In this document: positions 24,280-32,897 of the stretch, piece after piece
Layout: each line of letters begins with the position of its first letter
How positions within the stretch are numbered: position 1 is the stretch's first letter
Source: an uncultured Propionibacteriaceae bacterium
GTDB lineage: Bacteria; Actinomycetota; Actinomycetes; Propionibacteriales; Propionibacteriaceae
Reading direction: 5' to 3'
DNA: 56,645 nucleotides
NCBI GenBank assembly: GCA_937965785.1
Contig: CALCKT010000030.1
Coordinates: 1-56,645, forward strand
Made by a program: the position numbers and the translations under genes
The notes under the pieces: model-generated
Told to the model about the DNA's origin: nothing
The model's database searches: none
Seen by the model: only the letters and a program-made list of their open reading frames with translations

Positions 24280-24930
24280 GTGACCAATGACTACATCAAG
24301 ACCGGTAGCCCGATCTATGCCCGCTCGTTCGAGATCATCCGGGAGGAGGCGAACCTGGGGCGTTTCCCCGAGGATGTCGAGCCCGTGGTGGTGCGGATGA
24401 TCCACGCCGCTGCCGACCCGGCGATCGCCGACCTGATCGCCTTCACGCCGGGTGTTGCCGCCGCCGCCCTCAATGCCCTCGAGGCCGGGGCGCCGATCCT
24501 GTGTGACGCGTCGATGGTCGCCACCGGCATCATCCGCAGCCGCCTGCCCGAGCACACCCGGATCATCTGCCACATCAAGGACCCGCGCCTGCCCGCGATC
24601 GCGGAGGCGAAGGGCTGCACCAAAACCGCAGCGGCCGTCGATCTGTGGCAGGAGGACGGCCTGCTCGACGGCGCGGTCGTCGCCATCGGAAACGCCCCGA
24701 CCGCGCTGTTCAGGGTGCTCGAGGTGATGCGGGAGACCGGTGCCAGGCCCGCGGCGATCATCGGCATCCCCGTCGGTTTCGTGGGCGCCGCGGAGTCGAA
24801 GGACGCGCTGGTCGCCGACGACAGCGGTGTCGACTACATCACGGTCCTCGGTCGCCGTGGCGGCTCCGCGATGGCGGTTGCCGCGGTGAACGCGATGGCC
24901 AGCCGATCCGAGACCACGAATGACCGCTGA
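24280..24930 (+). CDS. cbiC: Precorrin-8X methylmutase
   Basis: 216 residues from the GTG at 24280. GGAGG lies only one base before this codon, so a slightly earlier start or weak initiation is possible; the family usually begins just before YIKTGSPIYARSF, as here. Motifs are VRMIHAAADPAIADLI, AGAPILCDASMVATGI, NAPTALFRVLEV and PVGFVGAAESKDAL. It moves the C11 methyl to C12 to give cobyrinate or hydrogenobyrinate. It is divergent from the riboswitch-controlled operon and overlaps cbiD downstream. Confidence 0.93.
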   Translation: MTNDYIKTGSPIYARSFEIIREEANLGRFPEDVEPVVVRMIHAAADPAIADLIAFTPGVAAAALNALEAGAPILCDASMVATGIIRSRLPEHTRIICHIKDPRLPAIAEAKGCTKTAAAVDLWQEDGLLDGAVVAIGNAPTALFRVLEVMRETGARPAAIIGIPVGFVGAAESKDALVADDSGVDYITVLGRRGGSAMAVAAVNAMASRSETTNDR

Positions 24931-26065
24931 CGCGGATCCCGCCCTGGCCGCGGAGGGCCGCCAGGCGTTGCGTCCCCGCGGCCGGAAGGCGCAGCTGGAG
25001 TCGTCGCAGCTGAGACCCGGCTGGACGACGGGGGCATGCGCCTGCGCGGCCGCCACCAGCGCCTTCGTCGCCCTCGAAACGGGCGAGTTCCCCGACCCGG
25101 TCGGGATCGTGCTGCCCGGCGGGCGTGAGGCTGCGTTCGCCCTGACCCAGTGGCGGCTGTGGCCCGGGCGGGCGATGGCGGCGGTCACGAAGGATGCCGG
25201 TGACGACCCCGACGTGACCCACGGCGCGGTCGTGCGGGTGGTCGTCGAACCCGGCGAGCCCGGCGAAGGCGTGAGATTCGCGGGCGGCGAGGGCGTCGGC
25301 ACCGTCACCCTGCCGGGGCTGCCGCTGCCGGTGGGGGAGCCGGCCATCAACCCGAAACCCCGCGAGTACATCACCGCCAACATCACCGCCGCCGCCGAGC
25401 GCCTCGGGGTCGCGCCCGACGTGCGCGTGACCGTCTCGATCGACGACGGTGCGCGCATCGCCGAGAAGACCTGGAACTCGCGCATCGGCGTGCTCGGAGG
25501 GTTGAGCGTCCTGGGCACCACCGGTGTCGTCGTGCCCTACTCGTGTTCGGCGTGGATCGCGTCGATCCACCGCGGCATCGACGTCGCCATCGCCAGCGGT
25601 GCGACGCACGCAGCCGCCTGCACCGGATCGACATCGGAGCGGGTGGCCGAGGAGCTGTACCCGGGCATCGAACTGCTCGACATGGGCGACTTCGCCGGCG
25701 CCGTCCTGAAATACCTGCGCAAACACCCGCTGCCCAGGCTCACGATCGTCGGCGGGGTTGCGAAGCTTTCCAAACTGGCGGCCGGCTACCTCGACCTGCA
25801 CTCCCACCGCACCCGCATCCAGCCCGGTCATCTGCGCCAACTGGTGGAGGGGGCCGGTGCCTCACCGGAGCTGGCCGACGCGATCGGAGAGGTCGCCACC
25901 GTCGCCCACGCCGTCACCCTCGCCGGTGAGGCCGGCATCGACCTGTCGCAGCTGATCGCGGACTCGGCGCGCGACGAGGCACTGGCGGTCCTCGGCGGGG
26001 CGCCGGTGGAAGTGGAGATCGTCGTGATCGACCGCGCCGGAAAGATCCTCGCGAGGGTGCACTGA
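24920..26065 (+). CDS. cbiD: Cobalt-precorrin-5B C1-methyltransferase
   Basis: 381 residues. The family-defining start of the domain LRPGWTTGACACAAATSAF follows a short 30-residue leader. Other blocks are NPKPREYITANI, VTVSIDDGARIAEKTWNSRI, GVLGGLSVLGTTGVVVPYS and VGGVAKLSKLAAGYLDLHS. It methylates C1 in the anaerobic pathway, confirming the early-cobalt route. Its start overlaps the end of cbiC by eleven bases. It is the last gene of this plus-strand pair. Confidence 0.95.
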   Translation: MTADADPALAAEGRQALRPRGRKAQLESSQLRPGWTTGACACAAATSAFVALETGEFPDPVGIVLPGGREAAFALTQWRLWPGRAMAAVTKDAGDDPDVTHGAVVRVVVEPGEPGEGVRFAGGEGVGTVTLPGLPLPVGEPAINPKPREYITANITAAAERLGVAPDVRVTVSIDDGARIAEKTWNSRIGVLGGLSVLGTTGVVVPYSCSAWIASIHRGIDVAIASGATHAAACTGSTSERVAEELYPGIELLDMGDFAGAVLKYLRKHPLPRLTIVGGVAKLSKLAAGYLDLHSHRTRIQPGHLRQLVEGAGASPELADAIGEVATVAHAVTLAGEAGIDLSQLIADSARDEALAVLGGAPVEVEIVVIDRAGKILARVH

Positions 26066-26176
26066 CCCGCACGGCCCCGGGGGAGCACGGGCCGGCCGGA
26101 TGACGTTTCCGGGACGCTCCCCGCCCCACCGCCGGCAATGAGACGACTGAAACCTGGCGACCCGAGTGCACGATGA

Positions 26177-26195
26177 TGAGGTTAGGCAAAACTTC
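26177..26195 (+). promoter_or_regulatory. DtxR/IdeR-like iron box
   Basis: TGAGGTTAGGCAAAACTTC matches 14 of 19 positions of the IdeR/DtxR consensus TTAGGTTAGGCTAACCTAA, including the central AGGTTAGGC. It lies 16 bases before the GTG start at 26211 of a siderophore transporter gene, where an iron-responsive repressor would be expected. Confidence 0.65.
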
Positions 26196-26210
26196 CTGAA
26201 GGGATCAGTC

Positions 26211-28718
26211 GTGGGTAAAGGGATCCAGGGGGCGGTGCTCAAGGGACTCGGGGCGAGGGAGCACGTGTTGACGGTGATGGGACGCGAGTATCGCGCGGAC
26301 CATTTCGTGCGCGTGTTCCTGCACTCCGACACGCTGCTCGCCCCCGGCGGGGAGGCGCCCGGGAACTGGGTGCGTGCCTGGTTTCCGGATCCGGATGGTG
26401 GGGCGAAACAGTTCCAGCGGGGCTACACGCTGGCTGAGGCGGATCCGGGGACCGGGGAGTTTGCGATTGATTTTGTCATTCATCATCCGATGGGCCCTGC
26501 TGCTTACTGGGCCACCACGTGTGAGCCGGGTGATCAGATCGTGGCGATGCGGTTCGGTGAGGAACCCTTCGAGCTGCTCGATCCGGCGCCCAGAGGGTAT
26601 CTCTTCCTGGGTGATCTGGCGTCCTACCCGGCGATTCATGCCCTGGCGTCCTCGATCCCGCAGGAGCATCCCGTCGTGGTGTACCTGGAACAGCACGACG
26701 AGCGTGATGTCCAGCTGCCGCTGCCGTCGGGTCCGAACATCGAGGCCCGCTGGGTGGATGAGCTGCCCGACGGGCAGGGTCTGGCGCAGGCCATTTCCGG
26801 GCGGGACTGGACCGGCTGGTACGCCTGGGTCACCGCCGAGTCCCTCGCGACCCGGCGTGCCCGCACCCCGCTGGAGCGTGAGTTCGGGTTGAACCGGGCC
26901 ACGCTCCACGCCCACGCCTACTGGGTGAGGGGGCGTGCCATGGGCAAATCGCGTGTCCTGGAGCAGGCCGCCCGGGAACAGGAACCACAACCCACGGCGG
27001 TGCCCACCGTTGCACCCGCCCCGGTGCGGGTCCTGGCCCCGGCCCGTGGGGCGCTGGTCGTGGGTGGCCTGGCGCAGGCTCTGCTCGCCGTGGTGCAGAT
27101 CGTGCCGTTCATTCTGTTCGCCGAGGTGGCCCGGCTTTTCCTGCGCGGCGCCGGAGTGGGCGAGTTCATCGCGGTGGGGGTTGCGGCCCTGCTGGTCATG
27201 GCCCTGAGCGCTACCGGCACCACGGTGCTGCTGTTCGGCATGCACCTCTACGACGCCCGGTTCGCTGCTGCGTTGCGGCGGCGTCTGATGGACAAGCTGA
27301 GCACGCTGCCGCTGGGCTGGTTCACCAACCGCAAGGCGGCGGATGTGAAAACCTTGGTCGGCGACGACGTGGCCGCGCTGCACTACGTGGTCACCCATTC
27401 GGTGCTCGACCTCGTGGCCGCGGTCGTCACGCCGGTTGTGACCCTGGGCTACCTGTTCGTGGTGCAGTGGCGGCTCGCCCTGGTGCTGCTGCTACCGCTG
27501 GTCGTGTTCCTGTTCGTGATGATCCGGATCTCGCGGCGCGACGCCGACAAGAACGCCCTCGTGCAGCGCACCTCGGCTCTGGCCTCGGGGCAGGCGCAGA
27601 CCTTCCTCAGCACGATCGACCAGGCTCGGGTTTTCGGTCCAAGGGCTGTTGTCGACCTACCGGAGACGCTGCACCGGATGGGTGATGTCGTGGAGCGGTG
27701 GCAGCGGGAAACCTCGCTGGCGAAAACCCAGGCCGTCATGATCAACCGCCCGACGACGGTGCTGGGCCTGCTGGTGCTGGCCGGGTGGGCGTTCGTCTCG
27801 GCGGGTTGGATGCGTCCCGAGGAGCTGATCGTCTTCCTGATCGTGGGTACCTCGTGCGGGGCCCAGCTGATCGGGATCGCATCGGGCATCGGTGTCCTGA
27901 CACAGGCCCTCACGGCCCGCAACTCCCTGGAGTGGCTGCTCGGCACACCGGGCCTGGCTCCCTCCGGCGGCCGGCACGCACCCCCGGGGCACGTCCGGTT
28001 CGCGGGTGTCAGGTTCGGTTACGGAGCGGGACCGGCGGTGCTGCCGGCCCTGGACCTGGAACTCCAATCCGGGCAGGTCACGGCTCTGGTGGGTCCTTCC
28101 GGGGCGGGCAAGTCGACGGTGGCCGCGCTGCTGGCGCGGATGTGGGACCCGCAGGAAGGAGGGGTCAGCATCGACGGCGTCGACATCCGCGATCTCTCCT
28201 CCGATGAGCTGTACGCAAAGGTCGCGATCCTGCTGCAGGACGTGCAGCTGCTTCGGGCCAGCGTGCGCGACAACATCGCCCTGAGCCGGCCGGATGCCAC
28301 CGGCGAACAGGTGCGGGCGGTGGCGGAGGCGGCCCAGATCCACGAACGCATCATGCAGCTGCCGCAGGGCTACGCCACCGTCGTCGACAACACCCGGCTC
28401 TCGGGTGGGGAACGTCAACGCATCGGGATCGCCCGGACGCTGCTGGCCGACACCCCGATCGTGGTCCTGGACGAGGCCACCGCCGCGGCCGACCCGGACT
28501 CCGAATGGGCTATCCGCCAAGGATTGGACCGCCTGCTCACGGGACGCACCGTGCTCATGATCGCCCACCGGCTCCACACCGTACGGGACGCCGACCGGAT
28601 CGTCGTGCTGCGCGAGGGTGCCATCGCCGAATCCGGAACCCATCAGGAACTGCTCGACCGGAACGGAACCTACGCCGAGTTGTGGCGCGCCGGCTCCGGA
28701 CCTGAGGGGAGCCGGTGA
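26211..28718 (+). CDS. irtA: Siderophore ABC transporter with SIP-type reductase domain (IrtA-like)
   Basis: About 835 residues from the GTG at 26211 (AAGGGA six bases upstream); an in-frame GTG at 26166 would put the iron box inside the coding region. Residues 1 to about 245 are a siderophore-interacting FAD domain (FQRGYTLAEADPGTGEFAID, GYLFLGDLASYPAIHALAS). Six membrane helices follow (about 275-560) and then an ATPase with Walker A GPSGAGKST (near 629), signature RLSGGERQRIGIARTL and Walker B IVVLDEATAAADPDSE. The protein should import a ferric siderophore and reduce the iron at the inner membrane face. It pairs with the next gene as a heterodimer. Confidence 0.92.
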   Translation: MGKGIQGAVLKGLGAREHVLTVMGREYRADHFVRVFLHSDTLLAPGGEAPGNWVRAWFPDPDGGAKQFQRGYTLAEADPGTGEFAIDFVIHHPMGPAAYWATTCEPGDQIVAMRFGEEPFELLDPAPRGYLFLGDLASYPAIHALASSIPQEHPVVVYLEQHDERDVQLPLPSGPNIEARWVDELPDGQGLAQAISGRDWTGWYAWVTAESLATRRARTPLEREFGLNRATLHAHAYWVRGRAMGKSRVLEQAAREQEPQPTAVPTVAPAPVRVLAPARGALVVGGLAQALLAVVQIVPFILFAEVARLFLRGAGVGEFIAVGVAALLVMALSATGTTVLLFGMHLYDARFAAALRRRLMDKLSTLPLGWFTNRKAADVKTLVGDDVAALHYVVTHSVLDLVAAVVTPVVTLGYLFVVQWRLALVLLLPLVVFLFVMIRISRRDADKNALVQRTSALASGQAQTFLSTIDQARVFGPRAVVDLPETLHRMGDVVERWQRETSLAKTQAVMINRPTTVLGLLVLAGWAFVSAGWMRPEELIVFLIVGTSCGAQLIGIASGIGVLTQALTARNSLEWLLGTPGLAPSGGRHAPPGHVRFAGVRFGYGAGPAVLPALDLELQSGQVTALVGPSGAGKSTVAALLARMWDPQEGGVSIDGVDIRDLSSDELYAKVAILLQDVQLLRASVRDNIALSRPDATGEQVRAVAEAAQIHERIMQLPQGYATVVDNTRLSGGERQRIGIARTLLADTPIVVLDEATAAADPDSEWAIRQGLDRLLTGRTVLMIAHRLHTVRDADRIVVLREGAIAESGTHQELLDRNGTYAELWRAGSGPEGSR

Positions 28719-30433
28719 TGCTGCGACACCTGCACGCCATCACGAACAGGCGCGACTTCTGGACCTACCTGGTCCTGGCCGTCGCCTCCGCGACACTCCA
28801 GGCGGGCGCTGTCCTGGTGCTGTTCCCCCTGGGCAGGTCCCTGTTCGGCGACTCCCCGGCCAGCGGCGCCCCGTGGGTGGCGGCGCTGCTGGGGTTGATC
28901 GTCGCGGCCTGGGGTACGGACATGCTCGCCGCCCGGCGCGGGCTGCGTCTCGGGATCAGCGTGATGCGCACCATCCAGCAGCGCACACCCGGAGCGGTCC
29001 TGGCGTGGCCCGAGATGACCCCGCAGCGGGCCGCTTCGCTGCGCACCCTGATGGCCAGCGGAGCCACCGAGGCCACCTCCGGGGTGATCCTGCTGATAAC
29101 CCCGGTGGTAACCGCCGTGGCTTTCACGCTGGCGCTGGGACTGGGGCTCCTGGTCGTCTCACCTCCCATCGGGGTGGTCACACTGGCCGGCGGGCTCCTG
29201 GCGCTGGTGGCGTTGCGGGCCGGCACCGCCCTGGAGTCGCGGGCCCAGCGCGCCTACACGGCGGCAACCGAGGAGCTCGACGACCGGCTCTTCGAATTCG
29301 CCTGGGCCCAGCCGTCGCTGCGCACGGCACGCAACCTGTCCCTGGGGAACCGGTTGGTCACCGAGGCCATCGGGAAAACCCGGGGCCGGGTGCTGAAACT
29401 CCTGCTGTGGCAGATCCCCGGCCAATTCCTGTTCAGCCTCGTGCTGCAGGCGGTGCTGCTCGGTTTCGGTTTCACGGCCTGGCTGGCCCTCGACTCCGGT
29501 GTGATCGACGCGATCACCGCGGCCACCCTGATCATCGTGCTGCTGCGGGTCCTGGAACAGGTCACCACGGTGGCGGGCACCGTCGCCGGAGTTGTCGCGA
29601 TCAACCGCAGCCTCCAGGAGGTCCGGGCCATCGTCGAGACCACCCCGATCAACCCCTCGCCTCCCATGTCCGAGGCGCCGCACCTGCGGGCCCGAAACCT
29701 GAAACTGACCCATCCCGACGGCACCGTCGGACTCGCGGATGTGAACCTGGACCTGGCGCCGGGAACGGTCACCGTGGTTGTCGGCGGCTCAGGGTCGGGC
29801 AAAACCACCCTCATCAGAACCCTGGCGGGACTGAGTACCCCCGACACGGGCACCATCACACTGGGCGGCGGCGACAACCCGGCCGAGGCCACGACGAACC
29901 AGCTGCGGGGCAACACAGCCATGGTCTTCCAGGACACGGTCCTGGCCGACGCATCCCTGCGGGACAACCTGCTGGCCGTCAACCCGAACCTCACCCGGAC
30001 GGATCTCGACCGCATCGCGGAAGCCGCCATGCTGACCCCCATCCTGAAACAGGCACCGGCGGGCTGGGACACCCCGGTGGGTGAACTGGGCGGCCAGCTT
30101 TCCGGCGGGGAACGCCAACGGGTGGGTATCGCCCGCGCCCTGGCGAAAGAGGCACCTCTGCTCTTGATCGACGAGGCCACCTCGGCCCTCGATACCCGCA
30201 ACGAACACGCCATCGTGGACAGCATCAAACGGATCCGCCACAACCACACCACCGTGGTGGTGACCCACCGGCCCGCGATGCTGGAACTCGCCGATGTCGT
30301 CATCGTGATGCGTGAAGGACGCATCATCGAGCAAGGCACCCCGGCCGATCTGGCTGAGGCATCCGGGGAGTACGCACGACTCCTCCAGGAATGGCGAGCA
30401 GCCGCGCAGTGGAGTCTCCGGACAACACGGTGA
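28715..30433 (+). CDS. irtB: Siderophore ABC transporter half (IrtB-like)
   Basis: 572 residues: six membrane helices in residues 15-300 and an ATPase domain with Walker A GGSGSGKTTLIRTLAG, signature LSGGERQRVGIARALAKE and Walker B LLLIDEATSALDTRNE. It has no SIP domain. It overlaps the irtA stop by four bases, so the two half-transporters are made together. A hairpin repeat begins at the first base or two after the stop and probably ends transcription. Confidence 0.9.
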   Translation: MMLRHLHAITNRRDFWTYLVLAVASATLQAGAVLVLFPLGRSLFGDSPASGAPWVAALLGLIVAAWGTDMLAARRGLRLGISVMRTIQQRTPGAVLAWPEMTPQRAASLRTLMASGATEATSGVILLITPVVTAVAFTLALGLGLLVVSPPIGVVTLAGGLLALVALRAGTALESRAQRAYTAATEELDDRLFEFAWAQPSLRTARNLSLGNRLVTEAIGKTRGRVLKLLLWQIPGQFLFSLVLQAVLLGFGFTAWLALDSGVIDAITAATLIIVLLRVLEQVTTVAGTVAGVVAINRSLQEVRAIVETTPINPSPPMSEAPHLRARNLKLTHPDGTVGLADVNLDLAPGTVTVVVGGSGSGKTTLIRTLAGLSTPDTGTITLGGGDNPAEATTNQLRGNTAMVFQDTVLADASLRDNLLAVNPNLTRTDLDRIAEAAMLTPILKQAPAGWDTPVGELGGQLSGGERQRVGIARALAKEAPLLLIDEATSALDTRNEHAIVDSIKRIRHNHTTVVVTHRPAMLELADVVIVMREGRIIEQGTPADLAEASGEYARLLQEWRAAAQWSLRTTR

Positions 30434-30492
30434 CGCAGCACTCAACGCGGGAAACGCCTCGTTTCGCGCCCGAAACCGGGTTGAGTGCTGCG
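30434..30492. repeat. 59-bp hairpin repeat, copy 1
   Basis: Arms CGCAGCACTCAAC (30434-30446) and GTTGAGTGCTGCG (30480-30492) are a perfect 13-bp inverted repeat. Inside are GAAACG and CGTTTC, which can form a second hairpin. It lies immediately after the irtB stop and between convergent genes, so it may act as a bidirectional terminator. A second copy is at 35853-35911; similarity extends about 15 bases past the right arm. Confidence 0.8.
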
Positions 30493-30511
30493 CAACCGGG
30501 GAGACCCCGGT

Positions 30512-30916
30512 CTATTTCCTTTGGACCGTGAAGGTCTGCTCGAACTCGTCGGTTTCAGGGACCTGAACCGGGAACTCTTCCTTCTGGTAGATCTGGTGCT
30601 TGTCGCAGTTGACGGTGATGTGCTGCGAGCCGCGGCGGATTCCGACTGAGAACATCCCCGAGGTGTCGGTGACGATGGCCAGTTCCCTCGTGTCCCCCTT
30701 GATCTCGATGAGGCAGTCCGCTATCGGCGCGCCGTTCTCGTCGAGGACCGTGCCCTTCAGTTCGGCGCCGGTTATTTCCCCGCTGGGCTGGGGATCGCTG
30801 TTGCTGATGGGGCTGGGCTGCGCGGGCCCGTTGGAGGGGGTCGCGGGGACGGTGGTGGAGCAGCCGAGCAGGCAGAGCGCCGGCAGCAGCCCCATGATGA
30901 TTTGCCTGGTTTTCAT
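30512..30916 (-). CDS. Lipoprotein with carboxypeptidase-regulatory-like domain
   Basis: 134 residues from the ATG at 30916. The lipoprotein signal MKTRQIIMGLLPALCLLGCS ends in lipobox LLGC with Cys19. A Pro/Ser-rich spacer follows, then an Ig-like domain with GAELKGTVLDENGAPIADCL and SGMFSVGIRRGSQHITV, as in carboxypeptidase regulatory-like (CarboxypepD_reg) domains. It is presumably anchored outside the membrane. The gene stands alone, and its role is unknown. Confidence 0.75.
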   Translation of the reverse strand: MKTRQIIMGLLPALCLLGCSTTVPATPSNGPAQPSPISNSDPQPSGEITGAELKGTVLDENGAPIADCLIEIKGDTRELAIVTDTSGMFSVGIRRGSQHITVNCDKHQIYQKEEFPVQVPETDEFEQTFTVQRK

Positions 30917-31144
30917 GTTCTCGCCTCGTTCCGGTTCTCGGGTCGATGGGAGATGTTCCGGTGGTCCCGGTCCGCTGGATCGTGCGCAGCGGGCCACCGT
31001 GTTCTCGACGCTAAGCGCCGACGAGGACGAAGTCAAGGAACTCCCGGGTGGGTCTGCGAGGGGCCGGGATGTGCGGGGCCTCGGGGCGGGGAGGAGGGGC
31101 CGGGAATGCCACGAACACCCGCTCGGGGGTCCTATGGTGTCGGC

Positions 31145-32608
31145 ATGGACATTTCCCGGCTGCGTGACCGGCTGATCGAGATCGACTACACCACCGACTC
31201 CGTGCTGGAACGCATCGGGGAGGCCGGGCAGGCCGGGTTGCACCGCAACTGCACCCTGCCCGCCGACGTCACCCTGGCCGGGGCGGGCGACCCCCTCGCG
31301 ACGCTGATCCGGATGTTCCTGCTGAGGCAGCAGGTGCCCTCCGGGGACGCGGAAAGCGCCTTCGGCGGGTGTTTCCCGGACGTGGTGGCTGAGGGAATCA
31401 TCGCCGCGGATGGGGGATCCGTGCGGGCCGTGGTCGAGTTGCGGCCCTACGCCTCACCCGACGACGGCGCCTCCGGGTGGCTGGTCAGCGACCTCACCCC
31501 CGGGCTCGACGGGATCGTGGAACCGACCCGGCCCGACTACGTGCTGGGGGCCTCACCCGCGTCCCTGACCCTCGCGGAGATCACCATGCGAGGTCACGTC
31601 GGGCGGGCCCTCGACCTCGGCACGGGATGCGGGGTGCAGAGTTATCACCTGTCCCGCCACGCCGACCGGGTGGTCGCCACCGACCTCAACCCGCGTGCCC
31701 TGCGGCTCGCGCGCCTCGGTGCGGCGTTGAGCGGCGTGGAAGTCGACTTCCGGGAGGGGTCGTTGTACGAACCGGTGGCGGGGGAACGGTTCGACCTGAT
31801 CGTCTCCAACCCGCCCTACGTGATGAGCCCACCCGGTGGTCAACGCCTCACCTACCGCGAATCCACCTTCACCGCCGACGGCCTGGTGGAGGCCGTCGTC
31901 CGTGACGCCCCCGCCCACCTGGCCCCGGGAGGCAGCCTCCAGCTGCTGACGAACTGGGCCGTCACCCAGGAGCCGTGGGAGGAGCGGCTCGCCTCGTGGG
32001 TGGACGGTTCCGGCTGTGACCTGTTCGCCATCGAACGCGAACGCCTCGACCGGTTCGCCTACATCGAGATGTGGCTGACCGACGCGGGTCTGACGGGACG
32101 TCCCGAATGGGAACCCACCTACCGCGAATGGCTGGCCTATTTCGACCACCTCGGCATCGACGAGGTCGGCATGGGCTGGATCCTGCTCACGAACGCGGGC
32201 CGCGAGAAACCCGAGATCCGGTGCGAGTCGTGGCCGCACGCCGTCGCCCAGCCGGTCGGGGAGGTGTTCGCCGCACACGCCGGGGCCGTTGATGCCGCCC
32301 GTCTCGATACCGCCGACCTGCTGTCGCTGACCCCGCGCCTGACCGGAGTGGTCGCGGAGACCACCGGTCAGCCCGGGGCCGCCGACCCCGAACACCTGGT
32401 GTTGCGGCAGCGCACCGGGCTGCTGCGCGGGATGCGTCTGAGCACCGTCACGGGCGCGGTGCTTGGGGCCCTCGACGGCGACCTGACGGTCGGGCAGACC
32501 ATCGCCGCAGTCGCCCGGTTGCTGGAGGTCCCGGTGGAGGAGGTCGCGGCTGAGGCGGTCCCCGCCGTCCGGCAGGCTCTGGCGGAGCAGTACCTCGCCG
32601 CCCGCTGA
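31145..32608 (+). CDS. N5-glutamine/HemK-like SAM methyltransferase
   Basis: 487 residues. A distinct N-terminal region (residues 1 to about 120, of the actinobacterial DUF7059 type) precedes a Rossmann methyltransferase domain with motif I ALDLGTGCGVQSYHLSRHAD, VVATDLNPRALRLARLGAAL and the N-P-P-Y motif in FDLIVSNPPYVMSP, characteristic of enzymes that methylate a planar nitrogen such as PrmC, RsmC or N6A enzymes. The C-terminal 120 residues are an acidic helical domain. The target, protein or nucleic acid, cannot be resolved. It is monocistronic and followed by a hairpin. Confidence 0.8.
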   Translation: MDISRLRDRLIEIDYTTDSVLERIGEAGQAGLHRNCTLPADVTLAGAGDPLATLIRMFLLRQQVPSGDAESAFGGCFPDVVAEGIIAADGGSVRAVVELRPYASPDDGASGWLVSDLTPGLDGIVEPTRPDYVLGASPASLTLAEITMRGHVGRALDLGTGCGVQSYHLSRHADRVVATDLNPRALRLARLGAALSGVEVDFREGSLYEPVAGERFDLIVSNPPYVMSPPGGQRLTYRESTFTADGLVEAVVRDAPAHLAPGGSLQLLTNWAVTQEPWEERLASWVDGSGCDLFAIERERLDRFAYIEMWLTDAGLTGRPEWEPTYREWLAYFDHLGIDEVGMGWILLTNAGREKPEIRCESWPHAVAQPVGEVFAAHAGAVDAARLDTADLLSLTPRLTGVVAETTGQPGAADPEHLVLRQRTGLLRGMRLSTVTGAVLGALDGDLTVGQTIAAVARLLEVPVEEVAAEAVPAVRQALAEQYLAAR

Positions 32609-32619
32609 CCGGCACCCGG

Positions 32620-32694
32620 CAGATTCGCCGGGGAAACAGGAAATGTCACTGCCGTTGGCGAAACGCTTCCCAATCCGTTTTTCCGGCGAATCTG
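32620..32694 (+). terminator. Inverted repeat after the methyltransferase gene
   Basis: CAGATTCGCCGG (32620-32631) and CCGGCGAATCTG (32683-32694) form a perfect 12-bp stem around a 51-base loop. It starts 11 bases after the methyltransferase stop. The loop makes it unusual for an intrinsic terminator. The architecture (GAAAC-containing interior, arms near a stop) resembles the 59-bp repeat, but the sequence differs. Confidence 0.5.
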
Positions 32695-32897
32695 TCGGGG
32701 AGGGGTCGTTGCCCGAGGGGAGGGGGGTTGATTCGTGCGCGAAGAAAATAGGTGGAGAAGGAGCGGTGCTTCGCCGCGCGAGGTGAGGGCCGCGTTGCCA
32801 TCGGAACGGATATCCCTCACCTTCGTTGATTGCCTGATGGCCAGATCGCGATATCCATGGCATGCTTTCCCGGTCCAATAGGAAAGGCAAACTTCAC

